From NCBI GenBank assembly GCA_001939145.1, contig LSRX01001168.1:1-64000 (forward strand): DNA of 64,000 nt, written 5' to 3'. Both the position numbers and the translations under genes were made by a program. Each line of letters begins with the position of its first letter. Positions within the stretch are counted from its first letter, which is position 1. This DNA is from Symbiodinium microadriaticum. Lineage: Eukaryota > Sar > Dinophyceae > Suessiales > Symbiodiniaceae. The notes below the pieces were generated by a model, which worked only from the letters and a program-made list of their open reading frames with translations, had not been told where the DNA came from and did no database searches. This document shows, in pieces, positions 22,241-34,663 of this stretch.

Positions 22241-22961
22241 TTGGGGGTGTGCAAGGAGAAGAAGCATTTTTGGCATTCTGAGAAGCCTCAGTACACGGAG
22301 CAGGCCGAAGGTGTGCCGCTAGGCAACCACTGAGTCCTGACGGGTTGGGGGGGTTTGGGGTTTAGGGTTTAAGGTTTAGGGTTTAGGGTTTAAGGTTTAG
22401 GGTGGTCTAGGCTGGTTTTGGTTTGTTGATGGCCTCAACTGGTCTTGACGGGCTTTCTCTCATTTGTTTTGAATGGCCCTTTCAGATGATTCTAGTCATT
22501 GGGGTGAAGGGTTGGGGTGGCGGTGCTTTGGGTCAATGTTAAGGTCCAGTGGCTTGGGTTGATTCTGGCATGTCCAGTGGTTCCGGGTGAGTCTTAGAGC
22601 GGGAGGATGGGTTCCAGTAGGATGAGTCTTCTCACTTTACGGGAGTCGGTAGACCGCAGGTGATCCCCTCCATTCGTTGCGAAAGAAAATAATTCATGTT
22701 GACTGCTTCCAAGGATTCTTCGTGAGTCTGCTTCTTCTTGGAAGAAGTGCATGTATGCTTCTCGTGTTTTCTAGTAGGCGATTGAGACTTGTTGCCAGCC
22801 GCGAAAACTGCGTCATTCTCGCGTGCAAAGGCGTCCATGCCTATAGCAGGGATTGAGGGTTAGAGTTTAGGGTTCCAGTGATTCCCGGGAGAGCACCTGA
22901 GGCAGATCTCTGGCAAGCTGGTGACTGCAGACGCTTTGCTTGGACAGCTTCTGGTGGTACG

Positions 22962-23059
22962 GTTGATGATATAAATCCTGTATTACCCACAACAAGGAAT
23001 TTACCATGATTCCCATAGTTTAGGGTCCTTAAGGTAATGCAGGATTTATATCATCAACA
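22962..23059. mobile_element. MITE-like palindrome, family B copy 2
   Basis: A 98-bp inverted repeat starting GTTGATGATATAAATCCTG and ending GGATTTATATCATCAAC. The inner core CCATAGTTTAGGGTCCTTAA matches the other copies. Confidence 0.7.
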
Positions 23060-23498
23060 GTAGTTCAGGAATCGGGGGTGTTAGGATGCAGCGTTTCGGG
23101 TTGAAGGCTAAAGCAGTTTAAGGTAAGGTTGGTTTAGGAACTACAGGATTTGGGATTCAGGGTTTAGAGTTTATAGGGTGTAAGGTTGGTTTAAGTGTTC
23201 ATGAGGTTGGGGGAGTCTGCGACTTTGGGCTGCTACAGCATCGCAGAAGTCAACATTCCAGACGGGAGTTGCGCGCTCCGTGAATTCCGTCATTTTTCCG
23301 GGTTGAGCAGTTTCAGGACGTACACACGGATTTTTAGCATGGCTATTTACTCGCATGATTCTTGGTAGGATGCTTCTCGAAACTACAAACCAAATCCGAA
23401 CAACTCCACCCTAGGCAGCTCCATGATAACAGCCGAGCCATGAGATTCAACCTTGCGGCATCATGCCAGGAATCATCCTCAGCCATAAAGTTTCAAGG

Positions 23499-23622
23499 CA
23501 TAGTATAGGGGCCTTAATTTAATACTTACATACACTATTTTGGGGGTTCCTTATTATGATTATAGTATAAGGGACCCCAAAACCCCATTCTAATTATTAA
23601 GGCCCCTACATTATGTAAGTCC
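23499..23622. mobile_element. MITE-like palindrome, family E
   Basis: An inverted repeat of about 120 bp. The left arm contains TAGGGGCCTTAATTTAATAC, the right arm AATTATTAAGGCCCCTACAT; an inner pair, TTTTGGGGGTTCC against GGGACCCCAAAA, extends the hairpin. Only this copy was seen. Confidence 0.55.
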
Positions 23623-24220
23623 AGCGCCCAATGTCCGATCCCTACCCCGTCCCCACGCACCCAGAACCCGCAGCCCGAGGTCTACCCCTTCACAAAGGAG
23701 ATGGCTGGAATGCAGAGTCTTCCCTTCGATGTGCTCCGGCATGGCGGTGAAAGCAAGCTCACGTCCGTCTACGAGCTTCGGCAGTGGTATTCGTAGTCGA
23801 GTAGGTAACTTTTTAAACCTTTGTGGGGTTCTATAATCCCTGGCAAAAGCAACGCCGGGAGAAGCGGCTTGTTGACAGACTTAAGCGCTGTGGCTTTGCG
23901 GAGGACGTGCAGGAAACAAGCCACCTAATGAGACGTGGGAGCACATGCATCTTGATCGTGAGGATACGTGAGGATGTGTAAGGCAGTCAGAATTCTCTGG
24001 CGGAGACTCTACCTCTAAGTTGCAATCTCTACATCCCAAACCCTATTGCTTGATCTAAAGCTCCCCTAAATCTTAAAGCCCGTGACCGTCTTGTGAACTT
24101 GCGAAGGATTATACCGAGTCCTATGTGGAATCCTGCTTCGTCCTTGAGGCTGGAACCACATTCGGCATGACGCGGCTAAGGACGGGTCTGAGGATAGGGG
24201 CAGCTAACCCAAAACCCAAA

Positions 24221-24321
24221 GGCTCCATGTACCCATACAGTATATACTTAGGCCTTAAAGGGGTTCCTATACAGGTACTTTAGGGTCTATGTAATGATAT
24301 GCTATATGGGCACATGGAGCC
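24221..24321. mobile_element. MITE-like palindrome, family C copy 3
   Basis: A 101-bp element, GGCTCCATGTACCCATACAG to TATGGGCACATGGAGCC, with the shared TATATACTTAGGCCTTAAAG core. Confidence 0.7.
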
Positions 24322-24569
24322 TTATAGGGTAACATAGGGTTCAGGGTTTGCTTTTGGATTTTAAGAGCTTTGGGCGCTTGAGCTTTTAGCGTTGAGGGCT
24401 TAGAGATTTAGGGCTTGGTTCGGTGAGCAGCCAAAGCCGCGAGTCAAGTAAACTCCCTAAGCAGCCGTGGAGTGCCTGTGGACTTCGTCTGTAAGTTCAT
24501 AAGTGCCCTGACTGGAGTTGCAGGCGGTATAGATGTATCTATGTATATATATATATATATGTAAAGCCA

Positions 24570-24680
24570 ACCCTAAGAGCCCATGTACCCAAATAGTATA
24601 GACTTTGGCCTTAAAGTAGTCCCTTTTTTAGCTACCTTGGGGGGCAATGTATCCACTATTTGGCTGCATGGACCCTTAGG
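24570..24680. mobile_element. MITE-like palindrome, family C variant
   Basis: Ends CCCTAAGAGCCCATGTACCC and GGCTGCATGGACCCTTAGGG form a longer inverted repeat than the standard family C ends. The core GACTTTGGCCTTAAAGTAGT is related but diverged, suggesting a subfamily. Confidence 0.5.
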
Positions 24681-24737
24681 GCGCAAGAAACAAAGCCCCA
24701 GGCTCCCTGAAGTCGATTTGGAAAGTAGTGCCATACG

Positions 24738-24835
24738 GTTGATGATATACATCGTGCATTACCACAGAATAAGGAGTATACCATATTTCCCATAGTTTAG
24801 GGTCCTGAAGGTAATGCAGGATTGCTATCATCAAC
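24738..24835. mobile_element. MITE-like palindrome, family B copy 3
   Basis: A 98-bp inverted repeat, GTTGATGATATACATCGTGC to GGATTGCTATCATCAAC, with a core nearly identical to copy 2. Slightly more diverged arms suggest an older copy. Confidence 0.65.
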
Positions 24836-27091
24836 AGTACAGCTTGACTGCAAGGAAGGAGCAGAGATCGAGGTGGTTCAAGGTATTCAAGCGCGGCCAC
24901 TACACTGCATTCTAGCGGCTTGCCCTGAACCCAGCAAGCTCTAACAACTGCAACCTCAACACCCAAAGCTGCTAGCCTAGCCCTGCCGTAAAGCCTTTGA
25001 GCTTGACTTGTGATCAAAACCCTAAACCCTAAACCCCTAAACCCCTAAACCCTAAACTCCCTAAACTCCCTAAACCCTAACCCCTAAACCCTATAAGCCT
25101 TAAACCCACTCAAAACAGACGCCTCTCCAGGCTCTTTCCCTGCCTTCTGCAGATGACGTTGATGACGGCTGGACGGAGATGGGTGGTCGCATGTCCGCCT
25201 CGATGTCATTTTGCCTCTCGGATCTCCTAAGCGCTAAGCAGGGTTTAAGCGTTTTGGAATTTAGGGTTGAGGTTTTGGGCTTTTGAAAATTGAGTTAACC
25301 CTCCTGGCTTGACTCGGTGTAGGAAGACCCCGGTAGTGCAAGAGGACCTTTCAATTTGCGGGATGTTTATGGCTTGAAAAGTAGTGTAGCTGTATGCATG
25401 CGGCTGCAACTCCAGTCATGAGTCATGGTACTTATGACCTTACTCATAGACTACGTCCCCTGACTCGAGTTCATGGAACTATGGAAGTAAGTGCTCCGAA
25501 AGTCAAGCAGTATCGCTCCAGGGCTCGGTAGTCTCAAGAAGCTCAGTGGCTGCGGAAAGAAGGGGGACCAAATGTGTGAACCAGGAAGGAGTACCCGCCT
25601 AGTTCGAACCTTGCAGAAGCCATATAATAATGACCATATAACCACCATGCTATCGAAGCTTGCAGAGCTGTTATAAGCCCTAAAATCTAAACCCTAGCCT
25701 GAGATGTAGCATTTGCACGGGCATGGTTCGGGATGGCTCAGGTTTGAAGTTTTTCAACCCTAAACCCTAAACTGAGGCAAGCTCGGGCCGGCTCCATCAA
25801 GACCTGTTAGCTTGTCTGTGCAGACTCGAGGACACCTCCAACCATGCCGCAACCTTCAATCCCAAACCTTAGGGTTCAGGGTTTGGAGTTTAGGCCCATA
25901 TAGCCCCTCAACCCTAAACCCTAAACCGCAATGGCAGGCACAAACAACTTCCAGAGCGAGCAGAGAAGTGCCGTGCCCACGAGTTCGGCGGTGGATCGCA
26001 AGGATGTGATGCAGGTGCCAGGGGCTTTTGAAGTTGAGTTTTCGGTTCAGGGTTTAGGGTGCAAGGGTTTGAAGGGTTTGGGGTTCAGGGTTTAGGGTGG
26101 CAGGGCTGAATTTAGGCTTCCAGGATGGCGTCGACGGCTTTGGGCTTCAAGGCTTTAGGGTTCAGGGTAGCAGTCACGATGGTAGTCGTCTGCTGCTGCT
26201 GTACATACTAGTACTCGTGTGTTTGTACTAGGACCGCGTGACAAGGCTCCGTAGGCAAACGGGTCGGACTATATTTTGGTCACCGAGATGCCAGCAAAAA
26301 ACACCCTAAGCCCAAAGCCCGTAACCATACTGAACCATAGCATCTGACTCTGTATGGAACCGTGTGTTATGAACCGTTTCAGCGACATTGGCGTGATAAG
26401 GGCCATAAGACCAGGGCGCCTCCTACGCAAGCCCGAAGCCAGCAGCCCGCTCTCAAGCAAGCAGAAGCCTGAAACTCAGAACCTCTGCAGTCCTTGCAGT
26501 GTCTTGGCAGTGCTTACTTAAGAGTCATGGGACGTAGTAACTGGGTGACTATAGGCTATAGTTGTATGTAGTTATCACCCCAATCATGGTTCTGCTGACC
26601 GACCTGATCATCCAGGTAACCCCTAGACCCGATAACAGGCGCATAGAACCCCTTTAGAAGCCCTGCACACCCTTGATATTGTAGGACCCTTAGATAGATC
26701 AGTTAAAACAAAGAAGCCTTGGAGAACGCTTCGTTGCTCATGGTTCGGATTCCCAGGCAAAGTTTGGGATAAGCTTAGGGTTGGGTTTAGGGTTTAGGGG
26801 TTTGGGGTTTCGGGTTTGGCCGAGTTTGCGGATTAGAATTTCATCGTGTAGCTTGTACGGGACAGTAGTGGTGGGTTAGTAGGTCCATGTATTTGAGGTT
26901 TAGGGCACATTAAATCCTTAAACCGTAAACCGCAAAAAACCCCATAAACCCCAAACATTAAACCCTAAACCCCAAAAAAGTTCTACACCCTGAACCCTAT
27001 AAACATTAAATCCCTAAACCCTAAACCGCAAAAAACCCATAAACCCCAAACATTAGACCCTAAACCCCTAAATTTCTACACCCTGAACGCT

Positions 27092-27211
27092 ACTTGGAGG
27101 TTCATGGGTAGTTAGAAGTGGGGTTATAAGTAGGGTAACTATAGTTAGAACCCATATTTCTATATTAGGGGACTTATAATCCCACTTATATCTACCCATG
27201 AACCTCCAAGT
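27092..27211. mobile_element. MITE-like palindrome, family D
   Basis: A 120-bp element with perfect 19-bp terminal inverted repeats (ACTTGGAGGTTCATGGGTA and its complement at 27193-27211). Further complementarity extends inward (GTGGGGTTATAAG against CTTATAATCCCAC). A truncated relative begins near 32018 and again near 35010. Confidence 0.7.
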
Positions 27212-27314
27212 AAACCCTGGCATGGACCCAGACCCGGAAGCCCAGCGTAGGACCCGGAGTAACTCACCGTACCACTCCCCAGGGCTCCTTCTGGTAAGGA
27301 TGTGAGTTTTCCCG

Positions 27315-27475
27315 TTGTTTTTTTTTCGATTATTGTTTGATTATGATCATTACTTTGGTTATTATGATTATTTTGATTATTATGATTATTACTATTATGA
27401 ATTATGATTATTACGTTGTTTTATTTTGACTATCATTATGGCCAATATTGTTATTACCATGATTATGATTATGTA
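27315..27475. repeat. AT-rich ATTATGATT microsatellite
   Basis: Irregular repeats of ATTATGATT/ATTATTA with few G or C over about 160 bp. No coding potential. Confidence 0.7.
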
Positions 27476-28489
27476 TAGACTATTACGGCCAAAACTAATT
27501 CGAACCTGTGAAGGCGCCGCTATCGAACCATGCGGCCTGCACCCAACCGTCCCCGGAGGCGATGATTGACTACTTCTCGAAAAGTCGGCCAGACAACATG
27601 AAGGCGGGTTTAGGGTTTAGGGAAAAGTCGGCCAGACAACATGAAGGCAGGTTGACCCGAAACCTTGCATGCTGACCCCCGCTCAGTAACAGTTGAGGAA
27701 TACTCATAATATGGATATGTAAGGCCCTTAATAGTAGCCCTATTATAGACCGTTACTGTATGGGGGCAGTACCAAACCTAGACCCCAAACCGTCTGCTCT
27801 GATTTCGTTCATGCAGCATGTCTGATGGAAGATTTCTGGGGAGATGCTTCAGTGTGTGTGTGTGCGCGCTGGAGTTCAATCTTAGAGCATGGCCCTTAAC
27901 GTCTTAAGCACCTCAGAGTATGCCCTTGAACCTACATCCCGATGCCCTGAATATTGTTGTCGTAGATTTAAATCGGGACCGGGATGCTGTTACTATCCTT
28001 TTTGTTTCAACCCCCCTACGCCAATCCTTGTAATAGTTACAAGACCTAGCGAAGTCCTGTAAGGCCGCTCATTATAATGATACAGCCAATTAATCTAGTT
28101 CTGCCTTGTAACATCCTCCAAAAACTCAACAAATCCGTTAATCCTATACTCCAAGCCACAGATCCTTCTAGATAAACCCTAAACCCTAGACCCTAAACCC
28201 TAAATCCCGCACCCTTGTTTCGTGTGTGCAGGTCTCTGCCCAATCGATGAAGAGCTGCTCCAGCGAAGCTGATTGCTCTGGCAACACTTGCATGGGACCG
28301 AGCCACTTGCATAAAGAATGGATTCGGAGTTACGGTCTAGGGTTTAAGGGTTTCAGGGTTTAGGATTTTTGGGTTTGAGGGTTTAGGGTTCAGGGTCTAG
28401 GGTTTAAGGCTAGACTTTGTTAGGGTTTATCGGTTTGAAGACTATAATATTACTGTTTGCGTCAGTCTTTGTGAGTCAGCGGTCGCAGG

Positions 28490-28640
28490 TGCACCTAAAC
28501 CCTAAACCCTCAACCCTAGACCCAAGACCCTAACTAAACCCTAGACCCTAAGCCCGAGACCCTAAACCCCAAACCCTGGACCCTAAACCCTAGACCTTAA
28601 GCCCTAAACCCTAGACCCTAAATCCTAAACCCCAGAGGCC
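28490..28640 (-). repeat. CCCTAAA/CCCTAGA degenerate array
   Basis: About 20 heptamer-like units in the CCCTAAA orientation with frequent CCCTAGA and CCCTAAG variants. Confidence 0.8.
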
Positions 28641-28732
28641 CGGACTTTGTGCTTTCTGGTGTTCGTTTTGCAGACTCGAGGGCTTAGCAGAGCTATGCCT
28701 GGGAAGAGGGAGCTGAATCAGAGGCTCAAAAT

Positions 28733-28800
28733 AGCCCAAAAGCCTTACATAGTATGGTATTTGGGCCCAAACGCCTTCGAAGTATGAGTCCTTAGAGCCT
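28733..28800. mobile_element. Palindromic element family G copy 3
   Basis: Contains CAAAAGCCTTACATAGTATG, TTTGGGCCCAAACGCCTTCG and AAGTATGAGTCCTTAG, collinear with copy 1. Confidence 0.5.
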
Positions 28801-29364
28801 TGGGGATAATGGAAAGAAACTTCAGCAACTTAATATGAGGGGTGTGCGATTCGGCTGCTTGGCTGCGATCCCTAAACCCTAAGCCCGAAACCCTAAACCC
28901 GAACAATAAACCCTAAACCGCGAGATCCTAAACCCTAAACCCGAAATCCTACACCCTGATCTTGAAGAAAGATGCCCAAAGTTCAGCTCCTCCAGCCCCA
29001 CGGCTTAGAACATCCTCAACCCTAAGGTTAAACCCTCATCTCTAGGCGACTGCCACAGCTTCCTTTTCGCAGCGAATTCGGGCGCATATTTTGTGATTAG
29101 ACCTGGATGTTTCTTTAACCCTAAACCCTTTAAGCCCTACATCCTAAACCCTATAAACCCTATACAGCCTATACAGCCTATAGGCCCTAGACCCTAGTGC
29201 TTCCTAGGCGACTGCAAGGAAAACGCAGCATCGCCTTGCCCCGTCGGCTTCGGATGTGCCTGCGACACATCGAAAAATCAGGCGCCCGGGCCCTAAACCC
29301 TAAACCCTAAACCCTAAAGCCCTAGACCCTAAACCCCAGCTTTGCTTTTTCGGGAGTGCGGGGG

Positions 29365-29503
29365 NNNNNNNNNNNNNNNNNNNNNNNNNNNNNNNNNNNN
29401 NNNNNNNNNNNNNNNNNNNNNNNNNNNNNNNNNNNNNNNNNNNNNNNNNNNNNNNNNNNNNNNNNNNNNNNNNNNNNNNNNNNNNNNNNNNNNNNNNNNN
29501 NNN
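29365..29503. other. Assembly gap (139 N)
   Basis: A run of 139 unspecified bases, followed by a TATA/CACA microsatellite (about 29504-29620). Frames drawn across it are meaningless. Confidence 1.
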
Positions 29504-29707
29504 ATGCATGTATGTATCTGTACAAAAACATATATATATATATATATACATACACACACACACACATGTACAGACATACTTATTCACATGTGCGTGTTCG
29601 CGCATATGTGTATACACCTACACCTGCACCTTGCATCATCTTTGTTTGATATGGCTGTGAAAACCTGGTCCGGCGACTTCGTCCCGCCTGTATTACACAG
29701 CCCTACT

Positions 29708-29848
29708 GTTGATGATCTAAATCCTGCATTACCTTATTAAGGATCCTAATCTATGGGGATTATGGTCTAAACCCTAAACCCTAAACCCTAATCTATGGGG
29801 ATTATGGTCTATCCCTTATTATGGGTACTGCAGGATTTATATCATCAG
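29708..29848. mobile_element. MITE-like family B copy 4, interrupted by telomere repeats
   Basis: Arms GTTGATGATCTAAATCCTGC and GCAGGATTTATATCATC mark a family B element, but it is 141 bp instead of about 98. The excess is a CCCTAAA tract (29770-29786) bounded by two identical 25-bp copies of element sequence (29745-29769 and 29787-29811). This looks like a telomere-repeat insertion accompanied by a duplication of the target. Confidence 0.7.
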
Positions 29849-31671
29849 CCCTACGGCCCTATCAGCCCCGGAGGATTGGGGCGTGAGGGCGCAGGTCTCG
29901 GATGGAATTTACTAGCGAAAACAGGGTTTAGGGTTTAGGGTTTACGGTTGAAGCCGAAGCTAATGCATCCGGCATGCAAACACGGCATACCCCAATTGGA
30001 GAACAGAATACCCCAAAGCCCAAACACTATATAAACAGCTATTTTATCATAAAGCTTTTCTTACCCAACCTTTTGAAGCCGAAATTCGACAATCCCCGGC
30101 CTGGTCGGGAAAGCGAGATATTACAGGGGTCGTGCTTGGGTTCAGGGCCTTTGGTGTTGAGGAAATACTTGGTATGTAATAGGGTTTAGGGCTTACTGTC
30201 GGGTTTAGGGTTTAGGGTAATAGTAATTATTCCTGATCCGGGAGTCGCGAATCTCGGTAGATCCTATCGGTCCTAGCCAGTTGAAACCCAGTCCAGTTAT
30301 CGCGGCTCCCTGTCGCACGCATTTTGTAGGTGCATGAGCAAACTGGAGTCCTGGTACATCAAACTGCTAGACCTTTAAGCCAGATCTTTGCTTTGGAGGC
30401 ATCTCTTCAGGTCCGAATACCAATATAGCATAGACTCGACCCTAAAGTAGCACTAGAGGAGCCTCCGTATGTACTGTATATCCGTAGAACCCAGAAGAAC
30501 CCTTCACAGCAACTGTACAATAGAGAATGAGGTGGTGTTCTTCAACTCCTTTGCTTGCTAGAAACGAGGCTGCAGTGCTTCAGCAACACAGAATACATCA
30601 ACCTTTGTGTGGCGACGGCACATTCTTCCTGGAGGATCGGACAAGGACACTTACTGCTCACGGTTGGCATCGTGTCCCCGCACTATGCTGCATCAGCACG
30701 GGAACCCTATCCCCGCAAACCCTCAACCCTTAACCGCGCAGCACCTTGAACTCACTGGCCTACGCGCTCAAGAATGACTCAAGAACAAGCCCACCTACCT
30801 TATTCCTCGAAGCTTCTTCGATGTGCCACTGGTGTTGACCCCGTATATAGTCGTGTCATTGTCGCTGTATGGCTTAGGGTTCAGGGTTTGGGCTTAGCCG
30901 AAAAGCTCAAAACTTATGAAACCTACACTGTAGCCGGGTCAGCTTCGAAGGCTCTCTTCGCAGCGTCGTTGGGAGCTAGCCTGCTGTGTGAGGCCCGGCA
31001 TCTGTTGACGGGGTGTAAGATTTTTGGCTTATGGTGTTGGTGCATGTGTAACTTAATATGTGTTTCTGGCCTACATACAGTCTTCATGAAAAGCTCCTTG
31101 CGTTGGTGAAGCAGCGTGCGGCCTAGGAGCCTGTAGTATATTCACAAGCCGAGATTGCGTTGGAGACTTGAAGTACATGCTGTCTTGGGCTGGTACAGAT
31201 CCAACCCTCGCTGTAGCGAGCTTTAGCGAGTATAGCCAGTGTTTTGTTTCAGCTGGAAGCAACGGGTAGTTTTTCAGCAAGCTATCGGTCCGAGTATTGT
31301 ATTGAGTGTAGTATAGTATAGTATAGCCGTATGGCCTCGCAGACTATGTATGATACATATATATATATATATATATATATGAACCAAATGCTTGCAGAAC
31401 ATTTCAATGAACCCGCTTCAATAGGAAATCACAAACCCTGCAATCGGTACATGAGGCCGAAGAAGTCTTATCGCATAAACAGCCCTGATTGCCTAAAACC
31501 CAGATGAAAACTTGAAGCTCGCAGCCTTCAGCCCTATACCAGTCTACTGTCTACATATCTACCTCTCTGCCTATCCGTCTGTCTATATTTGTTGTGTGTG
31601 TATGTATATATATATATATGCACATATGCATATACATATACGCATCCCTTATGCCAACTAGTGTGAGACGA

Positions 31672-34270
31672 TACAAACACCCAAAGATCCGCTTGCGAAA
31701 AAAACCTTCCTGTCGCAAACCACTGCAGACATGTATGGGAAAAACAAGCAACAGAGCTTTGGCATATAAAGGGCGCCTTAAAAGGAGCCCTAATCTAATT
31801 GCTAAGGCCACTATACTAGAACCTAAGCTCCAAATGGCAGCCAAAAAAAATAGCAAAATCGGAGGAACCCCTAACGGAACAACCCTAAACCCTAAACCCC
31901 TAACGGAACCCCTAAAGGTGGTTCAGAACTCGATCATCCTCGGCCCTGGCTGGATCGCTGGCTGCACAGCCCTCGCCCCGCGACAGCGGAAGAAGGGATC
32001 TACGTCTCTTTAGGTTTACTTGGAGGCCCAAGGGACTTAGTATGTCGGTTATAAGTAGGGTTATAATTAGGGTAACTCCATTTAGGGTACTTATAACTCT
32101 ATGGTATAAGCCTGCATTAACTACTCGTAAATAGGGAATATATACCGATATACCCATAAATTCCCATAGTTTAGGGTCCTTAAGGTAATGCAGGATTTTA
32201 TATCATCAACCGTACGTCTCTTCAGGTTTAGGGTTAGGGACCCGAAGGCTTTACAGACCCCACAGCTCGATTTCTAGGGCCCTGAACCCTAATCATCCAA
32301 TCCCTACACCCTAGACCCTAAACCCTAAGCCCTACGCCCTAAACCCTAAGCCCTAAACCCTAAACCCTACTCCCTCAGCCCTGATCCCTAAACCCTAAGC
32401 CCTAATCTGGGCTCACTGCTTAAGGACTGCTTAGGCGGAAAAAGGCCCTCAAAAAAAACAACCTAAACCCTAAACCCCCTGGTTTGATTCCTGGGACTCC
32501 CTAGTTGGAGCCTTTGCGTGGAGGCTGCAGCTTAGGGTTTAGGGATTTAGGGATTTAGGGATTTAGGGGTTTAGGGATTTAGGGGTTTAGGGTTTAGGGT
32601 CGCGGGCTTACTGCAGGGTTTAGGGTTTTTGGGGCTTTGAGTTTAGGGTTCAGGGAAACAGGGTTTCGGGCTGAGGGTGGGGCAGATAAAGGGAACCAAT
32701 AGCTTCTTGCTTCCGCAACTAAACCCTAAACCCTAAACCCTAAACCCTAGACCCTAAACCCTAAACCCTAAAGGTCGATTCCTTAATTAGGGAGGAGTCA
32801 GGCTCAGGGTTCAAGACTGGAGATTTAAACGGGGTTTCAGTGTTTTGCCAGGTTTTGTGAGGTTTGAGTCGGTTTAATTGTTTGGGGTAAGTGGCTTACT
32901 GCGGAGGGGTTTAGAGTAACGAGTTTAGGGTTTAGGGCTTTAAGCTTGAGGATGGTAGGGGTTGAAGTTTCGGTGATGAGGGTTCCTGAAAGTGTCGGGA
33001 GAGCATGCGTGCCGGAGCAGTTCCCCAAAAACTCGACCACCCTACACCCAAAACCCCTTGCACCAAGCGCCAATGCTGCTTGTTCAGGTTCCTATGCTTA
33101 AAAACCGATTTATCCCTAGACCCGACACCTAAACTCCCCGTTAAGTTTAGCTACACCCTCCAGACGTAGAGCAGTCGACAAGCATTCGGAGCTGAAAGTT
33201 TCAAAATCCAACGCCCATGGCGGGGAGGGCCACATGAATCTTAAATCTAGCTAGACCCAGCCCTAAGTCCTAACCGCAAAACCCCCCAGGGAGCCCAATA
33301 CCCCTTAACTAAGGAATATAGCTTACGTCATAACATGAAGCCCCCGTAGAATTTAAACCCTAAACCCTAAACCCTATACCCTAAACCCTAAACCCTATAC
33401 CCTAAACCCTAAACCCTAAAGGTCTATTCCTTAATTAGGGAAATGTTGGGCTCCCTGGGCCTAAGTCCGAACTGAACATCTAACCCTACCAGACCCCCCA
33501 AACTGCCAGTGAGTTGCACGGAAGGCCCTAAATCCTAGACCCTAAACCCTAAACCTTAAACCCTAAACTCTAAACCTTAAACCCTCAAGCCTAAACCCTA
33601 AACCGTAAACCCTAAACCCTAAACCGTTGCACGGGAGGCTGTTGGCTCTATGGGAGGATTGGCTCCATTGTGCCCGGTGTTGATGCTCGGCCAACCTGAC
33701 CCTGAGGCTCCATGTGTGTGCCCATATAGTATATACTTAGACCCTAAAGTACCTTTTTAGGAACCCCTTTAAGGCCTAAGTATATACTGTCAGTATGGGT
33801 ACATGGAGCCTTTGGGTGAAGCAGTGCAACTTTACGATGACTTTCAGTCTGTGTAGGGTGTTGGAACAAGGGTTTTGGGGTTTAGGCTGGTTTTGGAGTA
33901 TATGGCGTGAGGGATTTGAAGCTGCGAGGGTTGGGTTTTGAAGTATAAACAACCCAGCACCACGGCAGCTGGTGTACACTACACGCTGGATGTTCAGGTT
34001 TCAGGTTTCCCTTCGAACTATACACGCTTACTCGGATTTTGTTCTTGTTCGAGAGACTTCAAGATTACTTATACGGGTCCGTGTAGGATTCCCCTCGCCC
34101 TGAAAGCGATTGTTAGACAGGTACTTGAGCATGTTGCGGTTGAGGATTTGGGCCGCATACACTGTACGGGTGCATGGTTCCCTTGGGTACAGCTGCGGCT
34201 GACTCAAGGATGCAACGCCTGAAGACTTAGAGCTTGCGGCTCAGGGTTCCAGAGAGCAGAATATCCCTTA
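31672..34270. repeat. Large direct duplication, copy 1
   Basis: Starts at TACAAACACCCAAAGATCCG and ends at AGAGCAGAATATCCCTTA, 2,599 bp. It is essentially identical to 34664-37294. It contains a truncated family D element (about 32018), a family B half element ending at about 32210, heptamer arrays and a family C element. No gene was recognised; the short open frames recur identically in copy 2 and carry no known motif. The 393 bp between the copies (34271-34663) is not duplicated. Confidence 0.9.
33706..33810. mobile_element. MITE-like palindrome, family C in duplication copy 1
   Basis: A 105-bp element, GGCTCCATGTGTGTGCCCAT to GTATGGGTACATGGAGCC. It lies inside the first copy of the large duplication and has an identical partner 3,024 bp downstream. 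Confidence 0.7.
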
Positions 34271-34663
34271 GTTGAGAACATACCCTATACCCGAAACCCT
34301 AAACCGAGAACATATAGCATATTGGCCTTTCTGGGCTTGACCTTACGACGTTGACGCCCAGGAACTACTGGATTTGGAAGCCTTACTTATGTTGCCAAGG
34401 GTAAGTACAGGAGCACGTGGGTTTAGGGTTTAGGGTCTAGGGGTTTAGGGTTTAGGTAACATTAGGGTTTAGGGTTTAGGGTAGGGTGGAACGCAAGGAC
34501 TTACTCATAAGGGGCTCTTAAGCTTCCGAGGGGCTCGATTGAGGCACTTCTGCGGGACGAGACGGCAGTAAATGTTGGTTCAAAGAGTACACGGGCTCCC
34601 CTTGACGTGGTGTTCTGGGTTCGTAAGCATGGGGGGGGGGGGTGTTTGGACCCTCCGGGCAAC

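Larger units (their letters stand above)
17346..31671. repeat. Gene-free heptamer-rich DNA with small palindromic elements
   Basis: No gene was recognised over about 14 kb. The DNA is a patchwork of TTTAGGG/CCCTAAA tracts and their decay products with unique filler; open frames are under about 140 codons and show no motif. Inverted-repeat elements of families A-G, listed separately, are the main structured content. Unlisted fragments of the same type occur, for example near 20183-20270. Confidence 0.65.
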
